In this document: piece by piece, positions 1 to 7,914 of the stretch
How positions within the stretch are numbered: position 1 is the stretch's first letter
Layout: each line of letters begins with the position of its first letter
Assembly (NCBI GenBank): GCA_902595065.1
Contig: CACJOM010000001.1
Span: 387,463-451,462, forward strand
Origin: an uncultured SAR86 cluster bacterium
GTDB lineage: Bacteria; Pseudomonadota; Gammaproteobacteria; Magnimaribacterales; D2472
Direction of reading: 5' to 3'
Length of the DNA stretch: 64,000 nt
Notes under the pieces: model-generated
The model's input: the letters and a program-made list of their open reading frames with translations, nothing else
What the model was told of the DNA's origin: nothing
Databases searched by the model: none
Program-made: the position numbers and the translations under genes

Positions 1-205
1 CCAAAGAGAAAAAGACCAAAGGCACAACTAATAGCTTCAGGAGATTCATAAAGATGTCTCCGCCCATCTTGAAAATATACTTTTCTACAAAAGCATCTAT
101 TGAATTTGGAAAGAAATCTGTATAAAAAAGAAAAGAGCCAACAACAAAACCAAGAATCAAACCTATAAGAATGTTTCTGGTTAAGTTTTTTGGCGTATCA
201 ATCAT
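1..205 (-). CDS. Dicarboxylate/amino acid:cation symporter, N-terminal part (cut by window edge)
   Basis: Only about the first 68 residues lie in the window; the rest runs off the left edge. Residues 9-28 form a hydrophobic segment, and a second one ends in KLLVVPLVFFSL, which resembles the early 'PLvf' region of DAACS-family symporters (GltP, SstT, DctA) that import dicarboxylates or amino acids with Na+ or H+. The ATG overlaps the rubredoxin stop as TAATG, so the two genes are probably co-transcribed. Substrate cannot be inferred from this fragment. Confidence 0.7.
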   Translation of the reverse strand, partial: MIDTPKNLTRNILIGLILGFVVGSFLFYTDFFPNSIDAFVEKYIFKMGGDIFMNLLKLLVVPLVFFSL

Positions 206-375
206 TAAATCTCTACCATTTCAAAATCTTCTTTACCTACACCGCAATCAGGACATAACCAATCATCAGGCACATCATCCCAAGCAGTTCCTGGAGCAAT
301 GCCATCATCTGGCCAACCCAGCTCTTCATCATATATTAGCCCACATACAATGCATTCCCATTTTTTATATTCCAT
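205..375 (-). CDS. Rubredoxin
   Basis: This 56-residue protein has the two rubredoxin knuckles, CIVCG at residues 8-12 and CPDCG at 41-45, which bind one Fe with four cysteines. Between them is the typical acidic [11 protein letters not shown] stretch. Rubredoxins are small cytosolic one-electron carriers that serve alkane hydroxylases, superoxide reductases or other oxidases; the partner here is not visible. Length matches the family (50-56 residues). It is divergent from ubiC, and in pseudomonads rubredoxin genes also sit near ubiCA. Confidence 0.96.
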   Translation of the reverse strand: MEYKKWECIVCGLIYDEELGWPDDGIAPGTAWDDVPDDWLCPDCGVGKEDFEMVEI

Positions 376-462
376 TTTATCTCTCTTAGTTATTCTGACT
401 TAAAAAGTCTCATTTAATGAAAATTAAGCAGGCTATAATATCAGATTTTAGAGATCTAATTC

Positions 463-954
463 ATGCAAGTAAAAAGAATTGATAAATGGCTGAATGGCTC
501 AGAATTAAGTAATCTTTTAACAAAAAAAAATATTTTAGATTGGTTGGAAGAGGAAGGATCAATTACTGCGAGAATTTCATCTCGTGCTGAATTCAAACTT
601 GAAATCTTAAATGATGATATTGGCGTTGCCGAGGATGAAGAATATATCGCTTTGGAAATTCCTCCAGAAGAAGTTCGCATTAGAGAAGTGATTTTATTCG
701 GAGATCTAGCGCCCCTTGTTTATGCAAGAAGCATCATCCCAGAACTAACAGCGCTAAAAGGCTATCCTGGATTGGGGACTATTGGGTCTAAGCCACTTGG
801 TGATTTGCTCTTCCAAAGTGAACTATTTGTTAAAAACCGTCGAGAATTTGCACAATTTCAAAGCTCTTCCAAAGAAGTTTTCTGGGGAAGAAGGACTCAT
901 TACCTTGTTCGAGGATACCCCTTGAGTGTCATGGAGGTATTCTTATTATCATGA
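463..954 (+). CDS. ubiC: Chorismate--pyruvate lyase
   Basis: UbiC converts chorismate to 4-hydroxybenzoate plus pyruvate, the first committed step of ubiquinone synthesis. The 163-residue protein has the family layout: an N-terminal W-x-N-GSELS segment, a central REVILFGDLAPLVYARSIIP block including the conserved arginine region, and a C-terminal WGRRTHYLVRGYPLSVMEVFLL segment matching 'RRS.f......l.v.E.FLP'. Overlap of four bases with ubiA and the ubiCA order strongly support the call. Length agrees with E. coli UbiC (165). Confidence 0.93.
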   Translation: MQVKRIDKWLNGSELSNLLTKKNILDWLEEEGSITARISSRAEFKLEILNDDIGVAEDEEYIALEIPPEEVRIREVILFGDLAPLVYARSIIPELTALKGYPGLGTIGSKPLGDLLFQSELFVKNRREFAQFQSSSKEVFWGRRTHYLVRGYPLSVMEVFLLS

Positions 955-1793
955 ATAAGGCGTTGGCCATTTTTGAATTGATGCGTCTTGATAAGCCCAT
1001 CGGGATATACCTATTGCTTTGGCCGGCATTATTGGCCTTGGTGATTAGTACAAATGGCGATTTTGAATACGCTGATTTATTAATAGTTATTGCAGGAAGT
1101 ATTTTGGTAAGGTCAGCAGGCTGTGTTATCAACGACATTTGGGATAAAGACCTGGATGGCGGAGTGGAAAGAACAAAAACAAGGCCAATACCCAGCAAAA
1201 AGCTCTCTATATCTGAAAGTTGGGCTGTTTTTGCAATACTTGGTGTTTTGAGCCTAATGTTACTTAGCTTAACCAATACAAATACTATGTATGTGAGTAT
1301 CTGCTTTGGTTTAATGATAGTTATATATCCTCTGACAAAAAGATTTTTTATTGGACCTCAGATTTTTCTTGGTCTTACTTTCAACCCAACAATTATTGTT
1401 TACGCGATGACAAATGAGTTGAATAATCCAACGATGATTTTTCTCTACCTTGCGATCGCTGCAAAAATTATTGCCTTCGATTCTTTCTATGGATTGTGTG
1501 ACATAGACGATGATAAAAAATTAGGCATCAATTCGACTCCTTTATGGTGGGGGTCAAAAACTTTATTGATTATCGCTATCTTACAATTTACTGTAATTGG
1601 TCTTTTGCTAATAGTGGGGTCAAAGGCAGGACTTTCATTTGCTTGGTACATAGGAATAATTTTGTTAAGTGGTTTTTATTTTTATCAGCATAAGCTTGCT
1701 TCGCAAAAAAATTTCTTACTAGCTTTTAAAAATAATCATTGGGCCTCCTTATATTTACTTATGCTCTCAGGATTTTGTTTTCTGATAATCTAA
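951..1793 (+). CDS. ubiA: 4-hydroxybenzoate polyprenyltransferase
   Basis: UbiA attaches the polyprenyl tail to 4-hydroxybenzoate in the inner membrane. The 280-residue protein is hydrophobic with several membrane helices. It has the first prenyl-diphosphate/Mg motif as NDIWDKDLD (within CVINDIWDKDLDGGVERT) and the second Asp-rich motif as DIDDDKKLG near residue 185. The early DKPIGIYLLLWP segment is also characteristic. It starts inside the ubiC stop region, so translation is probably coupled. Confidence 0.95.
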   Translation: MNKALAIFELMRLDKPIGIYLLLWPALLALVISTNGDFEYADLLIVIAGSILVRSAGCVINDIWDKDLDGGVERTKTRPIPSKKLSISESWAVFAILGVLSLMLLSLTNTNTMYVSICFGLMIVIYPLTKRFFIGPQIFLGLTFNPTIIVYAMTNELNNPTMIFLYLAIAAKIIAFDSFYGLCDIDDDKKLGINSTPLWWGSKTLLIIAILQFTVIGLLLIVGSKAGLSFAWYIGIILLSGFYFYQHKLASQKNFLLAFKNNHWASLYLLMLSGFCFLII

Positions 1794-1797
1794 TTTC

Positions 1798-2922
1798 ATG
1801 TCATCTGAAATCAAAACAATTAATTTACAAAAAAAGCTTTATTCAATAAAAGCAAATAATCCTTTTGAGGATTTTTCATATTTACTAGCAATGGAGCAAA
1901 GTGATTCTGCATCAGAAAAATCTGGGTGGATCCCAGATCATCTTGGCGAAATAAAAAATAAAAAATTAATAAGCTTTCTCCCTTTATATAAAAAATTTAA
2001 TAGCTATGGGGAATTTATTTTTGATCATCAGTGGGCAAATGCACTAACTAGGGCCGGTAGAAATTATTATCCAAAATTACTAACAGCGATTCCTTTCACT
2101 CCCTGTGAAGGAGATAGAATTTTAGGTAAAGATAATCAATCTAAGTTCAATCTTATTGATGCTGGCATTAAAAAAATGGAAGCCGAGGAAATTGAATCAT
2201 GGCATATTCTTTTTCCCAATGAATCAGGCAAGAGTGTCTTAAGAGAAAGAAATTTTGTTGAAAGATACAATTATAGGTTCACTTGGGAAAATGAAAATTT
2301 TATTGATTTTGATAATTTTTTATCTATCTTTACTTCTCGCCAAAGAGCGACCATTCGCAAAGAAAGAAAAAGCATTTCTAAACTAGGCATTGAATTTAAA
2401 TGCAAAAAACACAATGAAATCACAAATGAGGATTGGGATTTATTTTATGTATTTTATCAAAAAACCTATTTTGAAAGAGCTCAAAATCCATATCTAAATA
2501 AAGAATTTTTTCAATTAATTAACACCGCAAATCAGCAAGTTAAACCAGTTATTTTCTTTGCTGAAATAGCAGGAGAGCCAATTGGTGCATCATTATGTTT
2601 TGAAGGTGCGAATACTCTTTATGGCAGGCATTGGGGAGCAACAACAAAAATAAAAAACCTACATTTTGAATGTTGTTACTATCAGGGCATAGAATATTGC
2701 ATAAAAAATAATCTCAAATTTTTTGATCCTGGCGTTCAAGGAGAGCATAAAATTAGGAGAGGTTTTAAACCTCATTTAAGTTCATCATTTCATTATTTTT
2801 TAAGAGATGATTTTGGGCAAGCAGTAAGCGATTTTTGCAAATCAGAAAGAAGCCAAATAGAAAAATATATTGAGGCATGCAAATCCTATACACCATTTAA
2901 CAATGATTATAGAATCAAATAA
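1798..2922 (+). CDS. GNAT-like acyltransferase of the COG3146 (DUF482) family
   Basis: This 374-residue protein resembles the 'peptidogalycan biosynthesis' DUF482 family, which has a FemAB/GNAT-like fold and unknown substrate. Visible family features are the block FDHQWANA followed by YYPKLLTAIPFTPCEGDRIL near residues 75-105, and the C-terminal FFDPGVQGEHKIRRGFKP around residues 315-332. It starts 4 bp after ubiA and abuts yqiB, consistent with a run of co-transcribed genes. The biochemical role is not known. Confidence 0.8.
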   Translation: MSSEIKTINLQKKLYSIKANNPFEDFSYLLAMEQSDSASEKSGWIPDHLGEIKNKKLISFLPLYKKFNSYGEFIFDHQWANALTRAGRNYYPKLLTAIPFTPCEGDRILGKDNQSKFNLIDAGIKKMEAEEIESWHILFPNESGKSVLRERNFVERYNYRFTWENENFIDFDNFLSIFTSRQRATIRKERKSISKLGIEFKCKKHNEITNEDWDLFYVFYQKTYFERAQNPYLNKEFFQLINTANQQVKPVIFFAEIAGEPIGASLCFEGANTLYGRHWGATTKIKNLHFECCYYQGIEYCIKNNLKFFDPGVQGEHKIRRGFKPHLSSSFHYFLRDDFGQAVSDFCKSERSQIEKYIEACKSYTPFNNDYRIK

Positions 2923-3354
2923 ATGTATAAGAGTTTAAAAACAAAAAATCATTTAACAACTTGCAGTGCAAATTTTTCTAGGCTGAGAAAAATCCTATGT
3001 AATTTTGAGAATGATACTTATACATTTGAAATTCTAAATCATGAACAAAAAAATCAAGCTGAATTTTTAGTAATCTCAAGAACGCCACATACTCTCATGA
3101 TCGAGGCAAAATTTAAAAATAAAGATGCAGCCTTGGTAAATTTTTTGCTGAGAATAAATATTTATATTGATGCAAAGTTAGCGGAAGTAATTTCTTATCA
3201 ACAAGAAAAACCTGTTCCATTTTTTATTCCCTCTCCATTCTCACAATCACAAGATGAAAAATATCAACAAAATAGAATTCTGACTGAGTGGCTTGAAAAC
3301 ATTTTTTTAAATGGAGCAGTTGAAGCAAAAGAAATAAATTTTTTAGATGGCTGA
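2923..3354 (+). CDS. yqiB: DUF1249 family protein YqiB
   Basis: A 143-residue cytosolic protein with the DUF1249/YqiB pattern: an N-terminal basic stretch, a beta-rich centre (YTFEILNHEQ...TLMIEAKF), the MIEA and EVISYQQ blocks, and a C-terminal K-Y-QQNRILTEWL helix. Function is unknown. In E. coli yqiB lies next to yqiA, as here. Its stop TGA (3352-3354) overlaps a fossil yqiA-like start at 3347, and its last ~24 codons are duplicated 91 bp downstream. Confidence 0.85.
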   Translation: MYKSLKTKNHLTTCSANFSRLRKILCNFENDTYTFEILNHEQKNQAEFLVISRTPHTLMIEAKFKNKDAALVNFLLRINIYIDAKLAEVISYQQEKPVPFFIPSPFSQSQDEKYQQNRILTEWLENIFLNGAVEAKEINFLDG

Positions 3355-3451
3355 AACTTTATATGGATTTCAAACTGAATGACTTGAAAGCATATTTTTA
3401 AATTAAGAAATTGAAGCAGAAGAAATAAATTATTTGAATGACTAAAATTCT
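3283..3451 (+). repeat. Imperfect 91-bp-offset tandem duplication across the yqiB/yqiA junction
   Basis: Bases 3283-3360 and 3374-3451 align without gaps at a constant offset of 91 bases. Both copies contain the end of yqiB and a following yqiA-like start. In copy 1 the ATG at 3347 reads MAETLYGF and stops soon after; in copy 2 the ATG at 3438 is the real yqiA start (MTKILYLHGF). This shows that an ancestral overlapping yqiB-yqiA junction was duplicated in tandem, leaving one functional end of each gene. Confidence 0.9.
3374..3445 (+). pseudogene. Decayed second copy of the yqiB C-terminus
   Basis: Read in the yqiB frame, this stretch gives T-E-stop-L-E-S-I-F-L-N-stop and then EIEAEEINYLND-stop, parallel to TEWLENIFLNGAVEAKEINFLDG at the real yqiB end. 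Two in-frame stops replace the Trp and Gly codons. It is non-coding debris of the tandem duplication that now forms the 83-bp spacer before yqiA, and it overlaps the yqiA start. Confidence 0.85.
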
Positions 3452-4010
3452 ATATCTCCATGGATTTGCATCATCTGCAGATTCAACGAAAGCAAAAGTA
3501 CTTGAATCTTTTGTAAAAAAAAATACCAGCTCAACTAAGATCTTAATTCCTAATATAGATAATAATATTAAAAATGCTTACCAGCAGATTGAAGAAATAA
3601 TCAAAACAGAATCTCCATCCTCAATTATTGGAAGTTCCTTAGGCGGTTTTTTTGGAACATATTTTTCGGAAAAATATAATCTATTGTGTGTGAATATAAA
3701 TCCAGCAATTCCGCCAATAGATATGTCTGAATATCTTGGAGAAAATCAAAACTACTCAACTGGAGAAAAGTTTTTTATTGATCAAGATCAATTGGATTTC
3801 CTAGCCCAAATAAATAATAAAATTAAGAACTTGAAAAAGCATAAGAATTTCTTGACCTTTATTCAGTCGGGAGATGAGGTCCTTGATTATAAACTTGCTA
3901 TTGAATATTTTTCTGCAAGCCAGATTGAAGTGATATTTGGAGGAAATCATTCTTTCGAAGACTTCGAGTCACATATTCCAAAAATACAGAAATTTCTAAA
4001 TATGCACTAA
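3438..4010 (+). CDS. yqiA: YqiA-family alpha/beta-hydrolase esterase
   Basis: YqiA is a small esterase acting on short acyl (including palmitoyl-CoA-type) substrates in E. coli; the cellular substrate is uncertain. The 190-residue protein starts with ILYLHGFASS (oxyanion-region HGF), has the nucleophile elbow GSSLGG around residues 66-71, a later QSGDEVLDY acid segment, and the catalytic His in GGNHSFEDF near residue 170. Size agrees with E. coli YqiA (193). Its stop codon lies inside the first NtrC-box palindrome of the next gene. Confidence 0.92.
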   Translation: MTKILYLHGFASSADSTKAKVLESFVKKNTSSTKILIPNIDNNIKNAYQQIEEIIKTESPSSIIGSSLGGFFGTYFSEKYNLLCVNINPAIPPIDMSEYLGENQNYSTGEKFFIDQDQLDFLAQINNKIKNLKKHKNFLTFIQSGDEVLDYKLAIEYFSASQIEVIFGGNHSFEDFESHIPKIQKFLNMH

Positions 4011-4019
4011 TTTAGTGCA
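4003..4019. promoter_or_regulatory. NtrC-type binding site 1 upstream of glnII
   Basis: TGCACTAATTTAGTGCA is a perfect 17-bp palindrome matching the NtrC enhancer pattern (TGCAC...GTGCA). It overlaps the yqiA stop codon and lies about 100 bp upstream of the predicted transcription start, the usual enhancer distance. Confidence 0.85.
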
Positions 4020-4054
4020 TATATATGTTTTTTGCCCTATAATAAAACGTAAAT

Positions 4055-4071
4055 CGCACATTTTTTGTGCA
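4055..4071. promoter_or_regulatory. NtrC-type binding site 2 upstream of glnII
   Basis: CGCACATTTTTTGTGCA matches the NtrC half sites with one mismatch in the left arm. It begins 52 bp after site 1, about five helical turns, so both sites face the same side of the DNA, as expected for cooperative NtrC dimers. Confidence 0.75.
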
Positions 4072-4078
4072 ATTATAT

Positions 4079-4094
4079 TGGCATAGATATTGCA
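4079..4094 (+). promoter_or_regulatory. Sigma-54 (-24/-12) promoter of glnII
   Basis: TGGCATAGATATTGCA fits the sigma-54 consensus TGGCAYRNNNNTTGCW at every defined position, with the GG at 4080-4081 and the GC at 4092-4093. The inferred start of transcription is near 4105, 30 bp before the glnII ATG. Together with the two upstream palindromes it forms a complete NtrC-activated promoter. Confidence 0.88.
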
Positions 4095-4134
4095 TATTTA
4101 AGTAAAGTACTTAAAAATTTTTAGGAGAAATAGA

Positions 4135-5115
4135 ATGTCAAATTATAAAACTTACGAATATATATGGCTTGATGGATATCAGCCAGAACCATCAATGAGG
4201 AGCAAGGTTAAAGCTACTGATGCAAATACACCGCCAGATTGGTCTTTTGATGGCTCATCAACGCAACAAGCCGAGGGTGGAAGCTCAGACTGCTTACTTC
4301 TTCCAGTGCAAACATATGAAAACCCTAATGGTCATGACCTAGTAATGACACAGGTTCAATCGGCCGACCATACTACCCATCCATCAAATTTCCGCGCTGC
4401 TGCTGAAGCAGTTGTAACTGATGACTGGTGGTTTGGATTTGAACAAGAGTTTTTCTTCACAGATCCTGAAAATGGTGAACCTCTTGGTTGGGAAAAGGGT
4501 GAGCCTCGTGCTCAGGGTGATTTTTATTGCGGTGTTGGCGCAGGAAATGTGGTTGGGAGAGAAATCTCAGATCACCATTTACAAGCATGCTTAGATTTAG
4601 GAATCACATTGACTGGAACGAATGCAGAAGTTGCACTTGGCCAATGGGAATATCAGTGCCTTGGAAAAGGTATCAAAGCTGCAGATGATCTTTGGGTTAG
4701 TAGATACATGCTTTATAAAATTGCTGAAGAGTATGGTGTTGGCGTAAATATTCATCCAAAACCTAAAACAGGTGACTGGAATGGTTCAGGAATGCATACA
4801 AATTTTTCTAATGAAGAGATGAGATCTAGAGGTTCAGAAGAATTATTTTCTTCTTATTGTGACAAACTTGGTGAAGTCCATGAGGAAGGAATTGCAGCCT
4901 ATGGCTCAGATAATGATATGAGGCTAACAGGCCTGCATGAAACTCAAAGCATCGATACATTCTCTTATGGTGTTAGTGATCGTGGTGCAAGCATCAGAAT
5001 TCCTGTTTATACAGTCGAGCATAATTGGAATGGATATCTTGAAGACAGAAGGCCAGCTTCAAATGCGGATCCGTATAAAATCTTAGCTCACATTGTTGGA
5101 ACGCTGACAAAATAA
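4135..5115 (+). CDS. glnII: Type II (eukaryotic-type) glutamine synthetase
   Basis: It makes glutamine from glutamate, ammonia and ATP. The 326-residue size and motifs are those of GSII rather than the ~470-residue GSI: WSFDGSSTQQAEG near residues 36-48, FGFEQEFFF with metal-binding glutamates near 95-103, the GSGMHTNFS ATP/glutamate segment near 219-227, and RGASIRIP near 282-289. GSII enzymes are not controlled by the adenylylation used for GSI, so transcriptional control matters; the upstream NtrC boxes and sigma-54 promoter supply it. A Rho-independent terminator follows, then ntrB-ntrC. An AGGAG ribosome site precedes the ATG. Confidence 0.95.
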   Translation: MSNYKTYEYIWLDGYQPEPSMRSKVKATDANTPPDWSFDGSSTQQAEGGSSDCLLLPVQTYENPNGHDLVMTQVQSADHTTHPSNFRAAAEAVVTDDWWFGFEQEFFFTDPENGEPLGWEKGEPRAQGDFYCGVGAGNVVGREISDHHLQACLDLGITLTGTNAEVALGQWEYQCLGKGIKAADDLWVSRYMLYKIAEEYGVGVNIHPKPKTGDWNGSGMHTNFSNEEMRSRGSEELFSSYCDKLGEVHEEGIAAYGSDNDMRLTGLHETQSIDTFSYGVSDRGASIRIPVYTVEHNWNGYLEDRRPASNADPYKILAHIVGTLTK

Positions 5116-5152
5116 ATTAAGAATTGATTAGCTTTCTCACTGAAAAATTTAT

Positions 5153-5184
5153 AAAGCCCTTTATTCTAGAGGGCTTTATTTTTT
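5153..5184 (+). terminator. Rho-independent terminator after glnII
   Basis: AAAGCCCT (5153-5160) pairs with AGGGCTTT (5170-5177) around a 9-base loop and is followed by an A and a run of six T. It should end most glnII transcripts; ntrB starts 12 bp later. Confidence 0.85.
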
Positions 5185-5195
5185 AAGAAAGAATT

Positions 5196-6284
5196 ATGGA
5201 TTTCACAGAATTTAAAGCATTTGATAATTTAAATACTGAAATTATCATTTTAGACGGAGATAATTTCCAATTATTGTGGATCAATGATGCAGCAAAAGCA
5301 GCGAACTGGATTGGTGACTCTTCAAAATTTACTGAAAAAACCATTTCCTCTTTACTTGACGAAGAGACAGGCTCGCAAATCAATGAAATTCTTAAAAAAA
5401 CTAGAGAGAATACTGGATCTGTTACCAAGCGGGACTTTGAAATTGTTCATAAATCTGGAAATTCAAGAACAGTAGATCTAACAATAACTTTTTCAGAGAA
5501 AAAAAATCTTATATTTATAGAAGCGGTGAGTATTGATAATCTTAATAAAATAATAGATTCAACAAGAAGCTTTTCAACACAAAAAATTGCTGCAGGCTTA
5601 GCTAGAACTTTAGCTCATGAAGTTAAGAACCCTTTATCAGGAATTAAGGGTAGCGCTCAAATTTTAAAGACTAAATATGTTGATGATTTTTCAAAAAAAT
5701 TTTTAAAAATCATTGAAGAAGAAACAGATAGATTAAATGAAATAGTCACAAGAATATTAACTCCGGCAAAAAAACCGACCTTTGAATATTTTAATTTACA
5801 TGAGTCTTTACAAAGAGTATTGGCATTAAGCAATGCTGAATCGCAAAAAAACTTAACCATAGATAGGAATTATGATCCAAGCATCCCTGAAATTTATGGT
5901 GATAAAAATTTATTTATTCAAGCGTTAATCAATATTACTCAAAATGCTGTTCACGCCTCTACAAATTATGCAGAAGAACCTTATCTCGGCATTCAAACTA
6001 AAATTTCATATAGACAACCCATCAATGGAACCGTTCATAGCACCTTGGCTGAAATTATTGTTAAAGATAATGGCCCTGGAATAAATCCAGAAATTAAAGA
6101 TCAAATATTCTTTCCAATGATATCGGGTAAGGAAAATGGTTCAGGCATCGGACTGTCTATTTCTCAGGATATTGTAAGAATCCATGGTGGAGCAATATCA
6201 TTTGATCGGAAAGATGATCATACGCTGTTCTCTATATTAATTCCTATATCTAGCAGTAATATCAGTGGTGCTCAAAGTGCCTAA
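5196..6284 (+). CDS. glnL: Nitrogen regulation sensor histidine kinase NtrB
   Basis: NtrB (GlnL) autophosphorylates and controls NtrC according to nitrogen status, usually through PII. The 362-residue cytosolic protein has an N-terminal PAS-like region (about 10-120), the H box LAHEVKNPLSGIKG with the phospho-accepting His near residue 148, an N box NITQNAVHAS near 250, and G boxes DNGPG and GSGIGLSI near 295-325. No membrane segment is seen, as expected for NtrB. It overlaps ntrC and lies directly after glnII. Confidence 0.92.
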   Translation: MDFTEFKAFDNLNTEIIILDGDNFQLLWINDAAKAANWIGDSSKFTEKTISSLLDEETGSQINEILKKTRENTGSVTKRDFEIVHKSGNSRTVDLTITFSEKKNLIFIEAVSIDNLNKIIDSTRSFSTQKIAAGLARTLAHEVKNPLSGIKGSAQILKTKYVDDFSKKFLKIIEEETDRLNEIVTRILTPAKKPTFEYFNLHESLQRVLALSNAESQKNLTIDRNYDPSIPEIYGDKNLFIQALINITQNAVHASTNYAEEPYLGIQTKISYRQPINGTVHSTLAEIIVKDNGPGINPEIKDQIFFPMISGKENGSGIGLSISQDIVRIHGGAISFDRKDDHTLFSILIPISSSNISGAQSA

Positions 6285-7653
6285 AGTTTGGATTGCTGAC
6301 GATGATGAGGCTATTCGCATGGTTCTCGAAGAAGGCCTGAAAAGTGCTGGCCTTGAAATAGCAACCTTTGCAGATGGTGAATCATTGATAGATGCTTTAA
6401 ATGATGAAAAGCCCGATCTAATTATTTCAGATATAAAAATGCCAGGAATGCATGGTTATGATCTTTTAAAACATATAAAAAATAATTATGACAAATTGCC
6501 TGTCATAATTATGACTGCATTTACGGATATGCAAGCTGCGATAGACTCCTACGGAGGAGGTGCTTTTGAATATATACCTAAGCCTTTTGATTTAGAGGAA
6601 GCAATTATCACAGTCAAAAAAGCTCTGGAGGAGCATAAAGATGCTAAGCCAAAAAAAGTATCTAAATCAGAGATCATCGGTTCGGCTCCCTCAATGCAAA
6701 TTGTTTTTAGATCAATTGGAAAGCTAGCTAATACAAATGCAACTGTTCTAATTCAAGGAGAGTCAGGAACAGGCAAAGAGTTAGTGTCAAAATCGTTACA
6801 TAAGAACAGTCCAAGGCATGACATGCCTTTTATAGCCTTAAACATGGCTGATATTCCAAAAGAATTAATTGAATCGGAGTTATTTGGACATGAAAAAGGG
6901 GCATTTACAGGTGCTGTTGAGCAAAGAATCGGTAGATTTGAACAAGCAAATGGAGGCACACTCTTTCTTGATGAAATTGGAGATATGCCTCTTGAAACAC
7001 AAACACGTTTACTTAGAGTGCTATCTAATAAAGAATTTTTTCGAGTTGGGGGCGATAAGCCAATTAAAGTAGATGTTAGAATTCTTGCAGCCACTCATCA
7101 AAGCCTAGAATCACTTGTTGCGTCTGGAACTTTTAGAGAAGATCTTTACTATAGGTTGAACGTAATCAGAATTGAAGTGCCGCCTCTAAGACAAAGAAAA
7201 GAAGATATTGGTGATCTATCCTCTGCTTTTTTAAAAAGGCATGCAGATTCATTGCTGGATGATCCAAAAATACTTTCTCCAGAAGCTCTCCTGGCATTGA
7301 CTCAATATGATTGGCCTGGAAATGTAAGGCAATTAGAGAACACATGTTATTGGATTGCCCTAATGGCACCAACTTTAAATGTTGAATTGGAAGATCTACC
7401 AAGTGAGATTATAAGTAATGGTGAGCAGCCTCAAGCACAAAGTGATGACTGGGAATCAGGTTTTTCTAAATGGCTGGGTGAAATTTATCAAAGCAATTCA
7501 GAAAATATGCTTGAAATCATTGAGCCAGCACTAGACAAGGTTATGATTGATTTTGCTTTAGAAAAAACTGGTGGTAAAAAACAAGAGGCAGCAAAAGTTT
7601 TAGGCCTTGGTAGAAATACTCTTTCAAAAAAAATTAAGGCGCAACAAACTTAA
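6265..7653 (+). CDS. glnG: Nitrogen regulation response regulator NtrC (sigma-54 activator)
   Basis: NtrC (GlnG) activates sigma-54 promoters when phosphorylated. The receiver domain (1-125) has the acidic pocket ADDDEA and the phospho-Asp in LIISDIKMPGMHG. The AAA+ domain (about 140-375) has Walker A GESGTGKE, the sigma-54-contacting GAFTGA loop and Walker B GGTLFLDEIGD. The C-terminus has a Fis-type helix-turn-helix (KKQEAAKVLGLGRNTLSKKI). The GTG at 6265 is given; GTG at 6277 (MPKVWIADDD) is equally plausible and reduces the ntrB overlap to 8 bp. The DNA sites at 4003 and 4055 are likely targets. The stop overlaps that of convergent grxC. Confidence 0.95.
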   Translation: MVLKVPKVWIADDDEAIRMVLEEGLKSAGLEIATFADGESLIDALNDEKPDLIISDIKMPGMHGYDLLKHIKNNYDKLPVIIMTAFTDMQAAIDSYGGGAFEYIPKPFDLEEAIITVKKALEEHKDAKPKKVSKSEIIGSAPSMQIVFRSIGKLANTNATVLIQGESGTGKELVSKSLHKNSPRHDMPFIALNMADIPKELIESELFGHEKGAFTGAVEQRIGRFEQANGGTLFLDEIGDMPLETQTRLLRVLSNKEFFRVGGDKPIKVDVRILAATHQSLESLVASGTFREDLYYRLNVIRIEVPPLRQRKEDIGDLSSAFLKRHADSLLDDPKILSPEALLALTQYDWPGNVRQLENTCYWIALMAPTLNVELEDLPSEIISNGEQPQAQSDDWESGFSKWLGEIYQSNSENMLEIIEPALDKVMIDFALEKTGGKKQEAAKVLGLGRNTLSKKIKAQQT

Positions 7654-7901
7654 CTTAAGGACTTAAATAGATTGCCGGCTGAATGCAGAGCATGCAAATC
7701 ATCGCATCCCCCAATATGATCTTCGCCAAACCATATTTGAGGAACAGAAGTTTTTCCAGCCTTTGATGCCATTTCGGCTCTGAGCTTAGAATTAAAATCT
7801 ACAGAAACTTCTTTATAAGGAATATCCAACCTTTTTAATAAACTTTTTGCTTTGTAGCAGTATGGGCAAGTTTTCGTTGTATATATGATTACATCTTTCA
7901 T
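7650..7901 (-). CDS. grxC: Glutaredoxin 3
   Basis: An 83-residue dithiol glutaredoxin that uses glutathione to reduce disulfides in the cytosol. The active site CPYC is at residues 12-15, with the cis-proline in TSVPQIW (near 52-54) and the glutathione-binding GGCDDL near 64-69. Length equals E. coli GrxC (83). It follows yibN by 13 bp, the same pairing as in E. coli, so they are probably one transcript. Confidence 0.96.
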   Translation of the reverse strand: MKDVIIYTTKTCPYCYKAKSLLKRLDIPYKEVSVDFNSKLRAEMASKAGKTSVPQIWFGEDHIGGCDDLHALHSAGNLFKSLS

Positions 7902-7914
7902 AATTAATTTTGAA

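Noticed and set aside
411-439. Sigma-70 promoter for ubiC
   Set aside because: A good TATAAT is at 434-439 but the -35 (CATTTA) is poor; not listed as a feature.
5183-5860. Antisense ORFs within ntrB and similar frames in other genes
   Set aside because: They are shadows in alternative frames of well-supported genes with no recognisable domains.
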